Shown here piece after piece: positions 36,407-44,962 of a stretch of 57,276 nucleotides of DNA; the stretch's first letter is position 1, and every line of letters starts with the position of its first letter. The DNA comes from an uncultured Alistipes sp. (GTDB lineage: Bacteria > Bacteroidota > Bacteroidia > Bacteroidales > UBA932). Location: the NCBI GenBank assembly GCA_900544195.1, contig UQUJ01000010.1:1-57276 (forward strand), given 5' to 3'. The notes under the pieces are model-generated. The model made no database searches and was not told where the DNA came from. It saw only the letters and a program-made list of their open reading frames with translations. Both the position numbers and the translations under genes were made by a program.

Positions 36407-36533
36407 TATCCTGCGTGCCTTTTGCCTTTTGCCTGTGACCGATTCTGAAACATTTATGCTGTTTCTGAAACTTTTTTGTTAAAGGGCGCCTTTGACAACG
36501 ATACCCACATTCATTAGAATCCCCCCTGCTGCG

Positions 36534-36923
36534 ATGCGAACCCTGCGCGATCTGATCGACTGGTACTTCTCTAAGCGTACCTTCCCCTACTGGTGTGTCC
36601 TTCTTCTGGACAGCCTGGTCCTGTTATTCACGAGCATATTCATCTACTGGTGCTTCAACCGCGGCGCCGCGCTTCAGCGCGACTTCTGGCCACTACTGCG
36701 TTTCCTGTCGCTGTGCCTGTGCGTTCACATGGTGTTCTTCGCGTCGTTCCGTACGTACTCAGGCATCATCCGTTACTCGTCGTTCAGCGACCTTCCGCGC
36801 GTGGCGTACGCGATGGGGTGCTCGTGCCTGGCCGTGATCATCCTCCACGTGTTCACGAACTGTGTGCCATCGGATATCGGAGAAGATCTTCCGGCTGGAT
36901 CACGAATGATGCAGATGATTTGA
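36534..36923 (+). pseudogene. Truncated CapD/FlaA1-type polysaccharide biosynthesis protein (membrane N-terminus only)
   Basis: About 110 codons encode the opening of a CapD/WbpM-type nucleoside-diphosphate-sugar epimerase/dehydratase: a short amphipathic start (TLRDLIDWYFSKRTFPYWC), then transmembrane segments (CVLLLDSLVLLFTSIFIYW, LCLCVHMVFFASF, LAVIILHVFTNCVP). Intact members have four membrane helices and a roughly 400-residue catalytic domain. Here the reading ends in an unrelated tail at 36923. The remnant lacks any catalytic part. It sits between rfbD and other polysaccharide-related genes. Confidence 0.7.
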
Positions 36924-36989
36924 ATGATGTGTCTGTGTCTGTCGGCTGACAAATTTTGATGAGATATATAGCCGGAATGGAGCAGAACC

Positions 36990-37022
36990 TTTGTTTGAAC
37001 CGAGACCTTTTTTGTATCTTTG
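36990..37022 (+). promoter_or_regulatory. Promoter of the WbuC cupin gene
   Basis: TTTG copies at 36990-36993 and 36994-36997 precede TATCTTTG at 37015-37022 by 21 or 17 bp. The leader is about 28 nt. Confidence 0.6.
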
Positions 37023-37053
37023 TGGTGTTGATAATTGATTAGGAGAAGTGATT

Positions 37054-37449
37054 ATGCTGATAGATTCCACTTTGCTAGACAACCTGACCGAGGAGGCGAG
37101 GCGGTCGCCGAGGTTGAGGATGAATTATGATCTGCGGAACTCTTCGGGGGATGGGTCGCAGAGGATGTTGAACGCTATGGAGCCGGGAACGTTGATTCCG
37201 GTGCACCGGCACACGAAGTCGTCGGAGACGGTGGTGGTGATCCGGGGGGCGATACGGCAGAATTTCTATGACGATGGCGGGAACGTGACCGAGTCCGTCA
37301 TCTACAGGGCGGGGGCGCCGGTCCCGATCTGCGTTGTCCCTATCAATGCCTGGCACAATTCTGAATCACTGGAGACAGGGACCATCATATTCGAAGCCAA
37401 GGACGGAGCGTACGAACCGCTTGGAGATGAGGACATATTGAAAAGATAA
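37054..37449 (+). CDS. WbuC-family cupin protein
   Basis: The 131-residue protein has the WbuC layout: LDNLTEEARRSPRLRMNYDLR near the N-terminus, the cupin metal motif PVHRHTKSSETVVVIRG (about residues 49-65) and PINAWHNSESLE (second cupin His, about 99-110). WbuC proteins accompany O-antigen and capsule loci; the reaction is unknown. The ATG at 37054 is preferred over the GTG two codons earlier because of an AGGAG 8 bp upstream, which is rare support for a Shine-Dalgarno start in this phylum. It lies 75 bp before the CpsB-like phosphatase. Confidence 0.85.
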   Translation: MLIDSTLLDNLTEEARRSPRLRMNYDLRNSSGDGSQRMLNAMEPGTLIPVHRHTKSSETVVVIRGAIRQNFYDDGGNVTESVIYRAGAPVPICVVPINAWHNSESLETGTIIFEAKDGAYEPLGDEDILKR

Positions 37450-37524
37450 CGCGGCATGCCGCCGTGTACATAAGGCTATGTCCGGAAGTAGCGGCGACAG
37501 CTCAGACATGATTACTCAGAACAA

Positions 37525-38232
37525 ATGAATATGTGGCCTTTCACGAGAAAACGCACCCTTGGCGACATCGGAATATTCAATGGCCTCACTGACTGTCACT
37601 CCCACATTCTTCCGGGGGTGGATGACGGGGTGAGGACTATGGAGGAGTCTCTGGCTATTCTGGACCGCTACGAAAGATTGGGGATGAAGACCGTTTGGTT
37701 GACTCCGCACATCATGGAGGATGTCCCCAACAAGACGGCTGACCTGAAAGAACGCTTCAACCTCCTCTGCCAGAATTACAAAGGAGGATTGCGCCTTCAC
37801 CTTGGGGCGGAGAATATGATAGACAACCTCTTCGAGGAGCGTCTCGCGGCAGGGGATCTGCTGACAATGGGGGAGAGACACGATCATCTTTTGGTGGAGA
37901 CCTCCTATTTCACGCCGCCTTACGGATTCTATGACACACTCGAGACCATAAAGTCCAAAGGTATGTACCCGATTATAGCCCACCCGGAAAGGTACATCTA
38001 CATGTCGGAAGATGACTATGCCCGCCTCCGGTCCATGGGGGTTCTCTTCCAGCTGAATCTGTTCTCTCTTGCCGGCCTGTATGGACGGCGGGCAAAGAAA
38101 GTGGCAGAGTTGCTGCTGAAAAAAGGTTATTATGATTTCACTGGAACCGACATCCACACGATCCGCATCCTTGACGGCTTTCTGGAGGCTCCGATAACGC
38201 CAAAAACATTGAGTGGTTTTAAAGATTTGTGA
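37525..38232 (+). CDS. CpsB/YwqE-type tyrosine-protein phosphatase (PHP fold)
   Basis: The 235-residue PHP-fold metal-dependent phosphatase has DCHSHILPGVDDG (about residues 23-35), WLTPHIM, GAENM, ETSY, IAHPERY (about 151-157) and GTDIHT (about 212-217), the usual metal ligands. These enzymes dephosphorylate the tyrosine kinase that drives capsule and exopolysaccharide assembly. This fits the neighbouring rfb and WbuC genes, though no matching Wzc-like kinase is in the window. Confidence 0.92.
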   Translation: MNMWPFTRKRTLGDIGIFNGLTDCHSHILPGVDDGVRTMEESLAILDRYERLGMKTVWLTPHIMEDVPNKTADLKERFNLLCQNYKGGLRLHLGAENMIDNLFEERLAAGDLLTMGERHDHLLVETSYFTPPYGFYDTLETIKSKGMYPIIAHPERYIYMSEDDYARLRSMGVLFQLNLFSLAGLYGRRAKKVAELLLKKGYYDFTGTDIHTIRILDGFLEAPITPKTLSGFKDL

Positions 38233-38268
38233 TATAATCACGAAATGTGTTAAAATCTTAAAGATATT

Positions 38269-38298
38269 TTTGAATATTTGAGATTTTTCGTAACTTGT
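38269..38298 (+). promoter_or_regulatory. Promoter of the iorA operon
   Basis: TTTG (38269-38272) and TAACTTGT (38291-38298, imperfect) are 18 bp apart. The leader of about 35 nt can pair GTAGC with GCTAC. Confidence 0.4.
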
Positions 38299-38336
38299 AG
38301 CCGAAATAACACAAAAACTGTAAACCGCTACGAGTT

Positions 38337-39962
38337 ATGTCAGAGAAGAAACTTCTATTGGGTGACGAGGCCTTGGCCCTGGGAGCGTTGCATGCCGGAC
38401 TATCCGGCGTGTATGCCTATCCCGGCACGCCTTCGACTGAAATAACTGAATATATCCAGTCCCACCCTCTTACAAAAGAGCGCGGAATCCATTGCGACTG
38501 GTCTTCCAACGAGAAGACGGCGATGGAGTCCGCGCTTGGCGTTTCATATTCGGGAAAACGTGCCCTTGTGTGCATGAAGCACGTCGGCATGAATGTCTGC
38601 GCCGACGCTTTCGTCAATTCGGCTGTCACCGGGGCCAACGGTGGCCTTGTGGTCGTGGCTTGCGATGATCCATCGCAGCACTCCTCGCAGAATGAGCAGG
38701 ATTCCAGATTCTACGCAGACTTCGCCATGATGCCGTGCTTCGAGCCTTCGAACCAACAGGAGGCCTACGACATGGTGCGCGAGGCGTTCGACTATTCCGA
38801 GGCCAATCATATTCCTGTGCTCATGCGCCTTACAACCCGCATGGCGCATTCCAGGGCTGTCGTTGAGGCGGGGGAGATCCGCCGCGAGAACGAGGTTCAT
38901 TTCCCGGACGAGCTTCACGAGAAGAACTGGGTGACCCTGCCGGTCAACGCCAGGAAGCGTATCTGTCAGCTGGCTGACGATGTGTTGTCATTCGAGAACG
39001 ATTCCGTGGCCTCTTCGGACAATAGTTATGTCGAGGGGCACAACCACAGGATGGGAATCATCGCCTGCGGAATCGCCTGGAACTATCTGATGGAGAGCTT
39101 CCCTGACGGATGCCCGTATCCGACTTTGAAGGTGACCCGCTATCCGTTTCCTAAGGCTTTGGCAAGGGAGATGGCAGCCACGTGCGACGCCATCCTTGTG
39201 CTTGAGGAGGGACAGCCTCTCATCGAGGAGAAGCTGCGCGGCATCCTTTACGATCCGGAAGACAGAAGGTGGACGAAGATCCAAGGCCGTCTTGACGGCA
39301 CTCTTCCAAGGACCGGCGAACTCACACCTGACTGCGTGCGCGTCGCCCTTGGCCTGCCGCCGATGGAGACATATTCAAAATCAGAGGTCGCCGTGCCTCG
39401 CCCTCCGGCGCTCTGCCAGGGATGCGGCCACAGGGATTTCTACACTGCGCTTAATGTGGTGCTTAAGGAATATGCCCCTACGGCACGTGTGTTCAGCGAC
39501 ATAGGCTGCTACACCCTTGGCTACATGCCGCCGTTCAACTCGTTCCAGACCTGCGTGGAGATGGGGGCATCAGTCACCATGGCTCTTGGCGCCGCCATCT
39601 CGGGAGTGTGGCCGGCGGTCGCTGTGATAGGTGACTCGACTTTCACTCACAGCGGCATGACCGGTCTTCTGGACTGTGTCAACGCCGGAGCGAGTGTCAC
39701 CATCTGCATCTCGGACAACCTCACCACCGGCATGACCGGAGGGCAGGATTCCGCCGGAACCGGTAAGCTCGAGGAAATCTGCAAAGGTCTCGGTGTCGAA
39801 CCCGAGCACATCAGGACAATCATCCCTCTTCCCAAGAACTATCCGGACATGGAGAAAGTTATCGATGAGGAACTTAACTACAGCGGCGTGTCGGTAATCA
39901 TCTGCCGCAGGGAATGTATTCAGACAGCCAAACGTCATGCGGCGGCCAACAAAAAAGCGTAA
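38337..39962 (+). CDS. iorA: Indolepyruvate:ferredoxin oxidoreductase, large subunit, short form without C-terminal Fe-S domain
   Basis: The 541-residue TPP enzyme oxidatively decarboxylates aryl 2-oxoacids to aryl-acetyl-CoA. It has the N-terminal Pyr domain (YAYPGTPSTEITEY, about residues 26-39; DWSSNEKTAMESA) and the TPP domain (CQGCGHRDFY about 363-372; GDSTFTHSGMTGL about 429-441). Classical IorA continues with two 4Fe-4S clusters to about 600-640 residues; this one stops at CRRECIQTAKRHAAANKKA. Electrons must therefore reach ferredoxin by another route. First gene of iorA-iorB-aminotransferase-CoA transferase. Confidence 0.93.
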   Translation: MSEKKLLLGDEALALGALHAGLSGVYAYPGTPSTEITEYIQSHPLTKERGIHCDWSSNEKTAMESALGVSYSGKRALVCMKHVGMNVCADAFVNSAVTGANGGLVVVACDDPSQHSSQNEQDSRFYADFAMMPCFEPSNQQEAYDMVREAFDYSEANHIPVLMRLTTRMAHSRAVVEAGEIRRENEVHFPDELHEKNWVTLPVNARKRICQLADDVLSFENDSVASSDNSYVEGHNHRMGIIACGIAWNYLMESFPDGCPYPTLKVTRYPFPKALAREMAATCDAILVLEEGQPLIEEKLRGILYDPEDRRWTKIQGRLDGTLPRTGELTPDCVRVALGLPPMETYSKSEVAVPRPPALCQGCGHRDFYTALNVVLKEYAPTARVFSDIGCYTLGYMPPFNSFQTCVEMGASVTMALGAAISGVWPAVAVIGDSTFTHSGMTGLLDCVNAGASVTICISDNLTTGMTGGQDSAGTGKLEEICKGLGVEPEHIRTIIPLPKNYPDMEKVIDEELNYSGVSVIICRRECIQTAKRHAAANKKA

Positions 39963-39967
39963 TTGAT

Positions 39968-40558
39968 ATGGCAAAGAAAGACATCATACTTTCAGGAGTG
40001 GGAGGACAAGGCATCCTCTCCATAGCGACTGTGATCGGTTGGGCTGCGCTTGACCAGAACCTGCATCTGAAACAGGCCGAAGTGCATGGAATGAGCCAGA
40101 GAGGCGGCGATGTGCAGAGCAACCTGCGCATCAGCACCGAGAGGATCTGGAGCGACCTGATTCCGAAGGGAGAGTGTGATCTCATCCTCTCTCTCGAGCC
40201 GATGGAGGCTCTCCGCTACCTGCCATGGCTCTCAAAGGGAGGATGGATAGTGACAAACTCTACCCCGTTTGTGAATATTCCGAATTACCCTCCTGTCGAG
40301 GAGATCACCGCCGTGCTTCAGAAAATCGGCAATGTCATAACATTGGACTGTGATGAGATCGCGAAACAGACGGGCTCTCCACGCAGCGCTAATATGGTCC
40401 TGCTGGGCGCTTCCGCCGCAGTTCTTGAGATCCTTGATCCTGAGAAACTCCGTGAGGGAATCACCAACGTATTCTCCCGCAAGGGCGAGAAGATAGTTGA
40501 AATGAATATAGCGGCCTTCAACGCCGGACTGGAGGTCTCCAAAAACTTCTCGAAATGA
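39968..40558 (+). CDS. iorB: Indolepyruvate:ferredoxin oxidoreductase, small subunit
   Basis: The 196-residue gamma-type subunit begins DIILSGVGGQGILSIATVIG and has EVHGMSQRGGDVQSNLRI (about residues 38-55), typical of 2-oxoacid:ferredoxin oxidoreductase gamma domains. It pairs with IorA. It starts 5 bp after iorA (the open frame extends upstream into iorA, and the ATG before AKKDIILSG is preferred) and overlaps the aminotransferase by ATGA. Confidence 0.95.
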   Translation: MAKKDIILSGVGGQGILSIATVIGWAALDQNLHLKQAEVHGMSQRGGDVQSNLRISTERIWSDLIPKGECDLILSLEPMEALRYLPWLSKGGWIVTNSTPFVNIPNYPPVEEITAVLQKIGNVITLDCDEIAKQTGSPRSANMVLLGASAAVLEILDPEKLREGITNVFSRKGEKIVEMNIAAFNAGLEVSKNFSK

Positions 40559-41871
40559 AACCGGTCTCCAGACAATCCATAGACGAAGTCCTGCGAAGAC
40601 TTGACATAGCGGACATCGGCCGGACCACTATCCGCCAGTGTGTCAACGTCTCCCACGAACTGGAGAAACTGTCCGGAGAGAAGTTCGTGCATCTTGAGTT
40701 CGGTATTCCCGGCCTGAACGCTTGCCAGATAGGAATCGACGCTCAGAAAAAGGCGTTGGATTCCGGAGAGGCTTCGGTATATCCTCCCGCCTGCGGAATC
40801 CCTGAGCTGAAGGAGAACGGCTCGCGCTTCATCAAGGCCTTTGTCGGCGTGGACATCTCCCCGGAAGGGATCGTGCCGACTGTCGGCTCGATGCAGGGAT
40901 GCTACAACCTTCTGCTGGAGTGCATCCAGATGAATCCCTCGAAAGACACAGTTGTCTATCTCAATCCTGGTTTCCCGTCGCATTACGTTCAGGCAAAGGT
41001 GCTTGGATTCAAGACGCGGATGTTCGACCTCTATGATTTCCGGGGGGAGAAGTTCCGTGAGAAGATCGAGGAGGTATTCGGTGACGGACGGGTCGCCGCT
41101 ATAGTATATTCAAACCCTAACAATCCGTCCTGGGTCTGCCTGACCGAGGATGAGTTGAAGAGTCTGGGTGAGCTTTGCACCAAGTACGATGTGGTCGCTC
41201 TGGAGGATATGGCGTACCTTTGTATGGATTTCCGGAAGAACCGTTCCGTGCCGTTCGAGCCGCCATATCAGCCGACCGTCGCCCGCTACACCGACAACTG
41301 CGTGCTGATGATCTCCGCCTCGAAAATATTCAGTTACGCCGGGGAGCGCATCGCGATGGTCGCTATTTCGGACAAACTCTATCACAGGGAATATCCCGCG
41401 CTCCGCGAACGCTACGGCCTCGGCCGCTTCGGCGACAATTTCTCACTTACCTACCTCTATGTCAATTCATCAAGCTGCTCTCACTCAGCGCAGTTCGCTT
41501 TCGCGGCGATGCTTAAAGCGGCGGCGGACGGTGAATATGACTTCGTCGGTGAGATGCGTGAATATGGCCGTAGGGCAGGAAAGGCAAAGGAAATATTTCT
41601 GCGCCACGGGTTCCACATCGTGTATGACAAGGATCTGGATGAGGCTGTGAGTGATGGTTTCTTCTTCACGATCGGCTATGATGGCCTGACCGGCAGCCAG
41701 TTGCTGCTGAATCTGCTTCGCTGCGGAATCTGCGCCATCACGATGGTCGCCACGAGAAGCACCCGGGAAGGCATAAGGGTCTGTGTTTCGATGCTGAATT
41801 CCGAGGATGATTTCCGTGCGCTGGATGAGCGTCTTGGACTCTTTGTCGGGCTTTATGAGTCTGGTGATTAA
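40555..41871 (+). CDS. PLP-dependent class I/II aminotransferase
   Basis: The 438-residue fold-type I aminotransferase has VYSNPNNPSWVCL (about residues 183-195), LEDMAYLCMD (cofactor Asp), and SASKIFSYAGERIAMVAI with the PLP Lys at about residue 259. It is coupled to iorB by ATGA. The likely job is to make the 2-oxoacid (arylpyruvate or branched-chain) that IorAB oxidises, but substrate choice cannot be read from sequence. Confidence 0.92.
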   Translation: MKPVSRQSIDEVLRRLDIADIGRTTIRQCVNVSHELEKLSGEKFVHLEFGIPGLNACQIGIDAQKKALDSGEASVYPPACGIPELKENGSRFIKAFVGVDISPEGIVPTVGSMQGCYNLLLECIQMNPSKDTVVYLNPGFPSHYVQAKVLGFKTRMFDLYDFRGEKFREKIEEVFGDGRVAAIVYSNPNNPSWVCLTEDELKSLGELCTKYDVVALEDMAYLCMDFRKNRSVPFEPPYQPTVARYTDNCVLMISASKIFSYAGERIAMVAISDKLYHREYPALRERYGLGRFGDNFSLTYLYVNSSSCSHSAQFAFAAMLKAAADGEYDFVGEMREYGRRAGKAKEIFLRHGFHIVYDKDLDEAVSDGFFFTIGYDGLTGSQLLLNLLRCGICAITMVATRSTREGIRVCVSMLNSEDDFRALDERLGLFVGLYESGD

Positions 41872-41891
41872 TTATTTAGAGAATATTGCTT

Positions 41892-43184
41892 ATGAAATAT
41901 GTTAGTGCCGACGAGGCCGTAAAACTCGTAAAGTCAGGTGACTGGGTCTTCTTTCAGGGAAGCACCGCCGTGCCTGTGATCATTCAGGAGGCATTGGCCC
42001 GCCGTGCTGATGAGCTCCGGGGTGTGAACATCGTTTCGGGATTCAACATCACGAAAGGTCCGGCTCCGTTCTGCAAGCCGGAGTACAAGGACTCGTTCTT
42101 TGTGAACAGTCTGTTTCTGTGCGCCGACCAGCGTCAATATGTCGCAGAGGGTTACGGAAGCCTCATTCCGGGATTCTTGGGTGAGCTTCCGTCATTGATC
42201 CGCCGTCACGAGATTCCGATCGATGTGGCGTGCATCAACTGCTCTCTTCCGGATGAGAACGGCTATTGCAGCTACAACATCTCCGCTGACCTGGCCCAGC
42301 CGGCCGTAGAGGCCGCCAAAATTGTGATCGCCCAGGTGAACAAGAGCATTCCGTACCTTTACGGCACGGCTATGATTCACGAGTCTCAGATCACGGCCGC
42401 CATCGAGTGCGATGACCCTCCTGTGGATATGCAGTTCGGTCCTCCGACCGAGATCGAGTCGGCCATAGGCTCGTACATCGCCGCCGAGATTCCGGATGGA
42501 GCCACCCTACAGATAGGTGTCGGCGGCATTCCGAACGCCATTCTGAACGGCCTCAAGGACCACAAGCATCTCGGCCTGCACACCGAGGCGATGACCGACG
42601 GGGTGTTCCGTCTGATGCAGACGGGCGTGATTGACAATTCGTTGAAGAAGGTTGAGCCCGGCCGCAGTGTCGCATGTCTGGCCCTTGGTTCCCGTCACAT
42701 GTACGAGTACCTTGACCACAACAAGGACGCGATGTTCTACGATGTGAGCTGGACGAACGACCCGCAGCGCATCCGTCAGAATCCGAATGCGATGGCGATC
42801 AACTCGGCCATCGAGGTTGACCTGACCGGTCAGATCTGCGCGGACAGCATCGGTGACATGATCTTCTCCAGCGTCGGCGGGCAGCACGACTTTATGTACG
42901 GAGCTGCCCTTTCCGAAGGCGGCAAGACCTTCATTGCCCTGCCGTCACGCACGGCTAAAGGCCGAGGCAAGATTGTGGCCCATCTCGCTCCTGGAGCCGG
43001 GGTGGTCACAACCCGTTTCCAGACCCAATACGTTGTCACTGAATATGGTTGTGTCTATCTCCGGAACAAGAACCTTGCGCAGCGAGCCAAGGCCCTCATC
43101 TCCATCGCCCATCCGGACGATCGTGAGGCACTTGAGCGTGCGGCATGTGAGCGTTTCGGTTACTCGTTCCTGCGTTTGAAATAA
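41892..43184 (+). CDS. Acetyl-CoA hydrolase/CoA-transferase family protein
   Basis: The 430-residue CoA-transferase has an N-terminal Rossmann-like half (GDWVFFQGSTAVP..., NCSLPDENGYCSY), the GIGGIPNAIL-type loop, the catalytic Glu in LHTEAMTDG (about residue 234) and SSVGGQHDF with the CoA-binding RTAKGRGKIV. It probably exchanges CoA between the acyl-CoA made by IorAB and acetate, or makes acetate. The ATG at 41892 is preferred over an upstream TTG. Last gene of the operon, followed by a terminator. Confidence 0.92.
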   Translation: MKYVSADEAVKLVKSGDWVFFQGSTAVPVIIQEALARRADELRGVNIVSGFNITKGPAPFCKPEYKDSFFVNSLFLCADQRQYVAEGYGSLIPGFLGELPSLIRRHEIPIDVACINCSLPDENGYCSYNISADLAQPAVEAAKIVIAQVNKSIPYLYGTAMIHESQITAAIECDDPPVDMQFGPPTEIESAIGSYIAAEIPDGATLQIGVGGIPNAILNGLKDHKHLGLHTEAMTDGVFRLMQTGVIDNSLKKVEPGRSVACLALGSRHMYEYLDHNKDAMFYDVSWTNDPQRIRQNPNAMAINSAIEVDLTGQICADSIGDMIFSSVGGQHDFMYGAALSEGGKTFIALPSRTAKGRGKIVAHLAPGAGVVTTRFQTQYVVTEYGCVYLRNKNLAQRAKALISIAHPDDREALERAACERFGYSFLRLK

Positions 43185-43185
43185 G

Positions 43186-43232
43186 CTTTCCCCGTGTCCC
43201 TCAGGGGCTGTCACGGAGTGACTGGGGGTTGG
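43186..43232 (-). repeat. Reverse-oriented partial copy of the CCCCCAGTCNCT hairpin repeat
   Basis: Read on the minus strand this is CCAACCCCCAGTCACTCCGT continuing GACAGCCCCTGAGGG, matching the first half of the repeats at 52890-53062 and 53621-53793. The two hairpins are preserved as GTCACTCCGTGAC and CCCTGAGGG-type stems. Confidence 0.7.
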
Positions 43233-43238
43233 ATAAAA

Positions 43239-43270
43239 ATGGACTGACTTTTTGGTCAGCCCATTTTTTT
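43239..43270 (+). terminator. Terminator of the iorA operon
   Basis: ATGGACTGAC (43239-43248) pairs with GTCAGCCCAT (43255-43264, one mismatch) and is followed by a T7 run. Confidence 0.8.
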
Positions 43271-43290
43271 ATTTAACGAGGATTTTTATG

Positions 43291-43298
43291 TAAGTTTG
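43291..43298 (+). promoter_or_regulatory. rnhA promoter -7 element
   Basis: TAAGTTTG ends 5 bp before the rnhA ATG, which predicts a leaderless mRNA. Confidence 0.5.
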
Positions 43299-43303
43299 TA
43301 CCT

Positions 43304-43825
43304 ATGGAAATGAATTCAACGAGACCCAGGATATTCCTTTACACGGACGGGGCTTCAAGCGGGAACCCAGGGCCGGGTGGCTATGGTGTGGTTCTGAAGT
43401 GCGCGGGGCATGAGAAGGAGATGAGCGGTGGATTCATCCGGACTACCAACAACCGGATGGAATTGCTTGCGGTCATCAAGGGACTGGAGGCGATAAAGTG
43501 GCAGAACGCTGAGGTTGAGGTCTATAGTGACTCGTCCTACGTTGTGAAGGCGGTTAATGAGGGATGGCTTCGTAATTGGGAGCGAAAAGGATGGAAGAAG
43601 GTGAAGAATCCGGATCTGTGGATGCGCTTTCTGAATGTCTATCGGATGCATCGGGTAGCGTTCCACTGGCTTAAGGGACACAACGGGCATCCGGAGAATG
43701 AGCGTTGCGACAGGCTGGCCGTAGCAGCCGGAGCGGGTGCCGTGGCGGCCGGAAAGACTCTCCCCGTTGACGAAGGCTATGAACTTAACGCCGCCGTTGA
43801 GGGCAATCTCGTCGATTTTGATTAA
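43304..43825 (+). CDS. rnhA: Ribonuclease HI
   Basis: The 173-residue RNase H1 shows the DEDD active site: Asp in LYTDGASSGNPGPGG (about residue 15), Glu in NNRMELLAV (about 53), Asp in VYSDSSYV (about 75) and Asp in NERCDRLA (about 142). It degrades RNA in RNA-DNA hybrids. The 25-residue C-terminal tail (LPVDEGYELNAAVEGNLVDFD) exceeds the E. coli length. Confidence 0.95.
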   Translation: MEMNSTRPRIFLYTDGASSGNPGPGGYGVVLKCAGHEKEMSGGFIRTTNNRMELLAVIKGLEAIKWQNAEVEVYSDSSYVVKAVNEGWLRNWERKGWKKVKNPDLWMRFLNVYRMHRVAFHWLKGHNGHPENERCDRLAVAAGAGAVAAGKTLPVDEGYELNAAVEGNLVDFD

Positions 43826-43884
43826 ATTTGTGAATATGTTCACGTCAGCTACCGCTGGCGGTGACCGCAAATACTGTTGGAATT

Positions 43885-44931
43885 ATGGAAAGAAATAACA
43901 AAAGGCCGATTGTCGGAATAACCCAAGGCGACGGCAACGGCATCGGATACGAGGTGATCATCAAATCTTTGGCAGACGCGAGGATTCTTGAGTCCTTTAC
44001 TCCTGTGATTTACGGATCATCAAAGATTTTCGGATTTTACCGCAAGCTGATTCACAATCTCGATCAGATGGACACCTACGTGATCCAGAGCGCCAAGGAT
44101 GCGAAGCCTAAGAAAATCAACATCGTCAACTGTCTGCCTGACAATGTGTTCGTTGAACCGGGACAATCCACACCTGAGTCTGCGAAATCCGCGATCCGGT
44201 CTTTGGAATGCGCCGTCGAGGACATCAAGAACGGGGACATCGACGTGCTGGTGACCGCTCCGATCAACAAGAAGGCCATGGTGGCCGAGGGTTTCGGCAA
44301 CACGGGGCACACTGAATATCTCCAAAAAGAGTTCGGTGTGGATGACGTGCTGATGTTCATGGTCTCCGACCAACTTCGAATCAGCGTTGTGACCGGGCAT
44401 ATTCCTTTAAAGGATGTCCCGATGTCGATCACTCAGGATAAGATCGTGAACAAACTGAGGCTGATGACAGCTTCGCTTAAGAAGGATTTCGGCATTTTGG
44501 AGCCTAAGATCGCCGTGCTTGGTCTGAATCCGCATTGCGGCGACGGCGGTTTGCTTGGCGACGAGGAGGAGCGGATTATCCTTCCTGCCGTGAAAGCTGC
44601 CAACGCCGAGGGGCTTCTGGCGTTCGGACCATATTCGCCGGACGGGTTTTTCGGGCTTGGGCACTATGCTAAGTTCGATGCCACGCTGGCCATGTACCAC
44701 GATCAGGGATTAGCCCCGTTCAAGGCACTGGCGTTCGAGGATGGCGTTAACTTCACGGCTGGACTTCCTATCGTAAGGACCTCTCCGGATCATGGCACCG
44801 CCTATGAGATGGCTGGACGCGACGAGGCGGACCCTCAGTCCATGATGTCGTCCATCTACACGGCGATAGACATCTTCCGCAAGAGGGCGGAGTATGACAC
44901 TCTTCATGAGGGGAAGATGCAGAAGAAGTGA
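43885..44931 (+). CDS. pdxA: 4-hydroxythreonine-4-phosphate dehydrogenase
   Basis: The 348-residue enzyme has VGITQGDGNGIGYEVI at the start, TAPINKKAM (about residues 132-140), GHTEYLQ (about 149-155), the metal-ligand motif NPHCGDGG (about 216-223) and MYHDQGLAPFKALAF (about 270-284). It acts in deoxyxylulose-5-phosphate-dependent pyridoxal phosphate synthesis. The ATG at 43885 is preferred because it adjoins the conserved N-terminus. The rfbB start lies 31 bp downstream. Confidence 0.95.
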   Translation: MERNNKRPIVGITQGDGNGIGYEVIIKSLADARILESFTPVIYGSSKIFGFYRKLIHNLDQMDTYVIQSAKDAKPKKINIVNCLPDNVFVEPGQSTPESAKSAIRSLECAVEDIKNGDIDVLVTAPINKKAMVAEGFGNTGHTEYLQKEFGVDDVLMFMVSDQLRISVVTGHIPLKDVPMSITQDKIVNKLRLMTASLKKDFGILEPKIAVLGLNPHCGDGGLLGDEEERIILPAVKAANAEGLLAFGPYSPDGFFGLGHYAKFDATLAMYHDQGLAPFKALAFEDGVNFTAGLPIVRTSPDHGTAYEMAGRDEADPQSMMSSIYTAIDIFRKRAEYDTLHEGKMQKK

Positions 44932-44962
44932 CCGGAGACGACGAAATAAGAAACTTGTGAAT

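Noticed and set aside
37516..38241. Minus-strand open frame covering the CpsB-type gene
   Set aside because: It mirrors the real gene almost exactly and lacks family motifs, while the plus strand has all PHP metal ligands.
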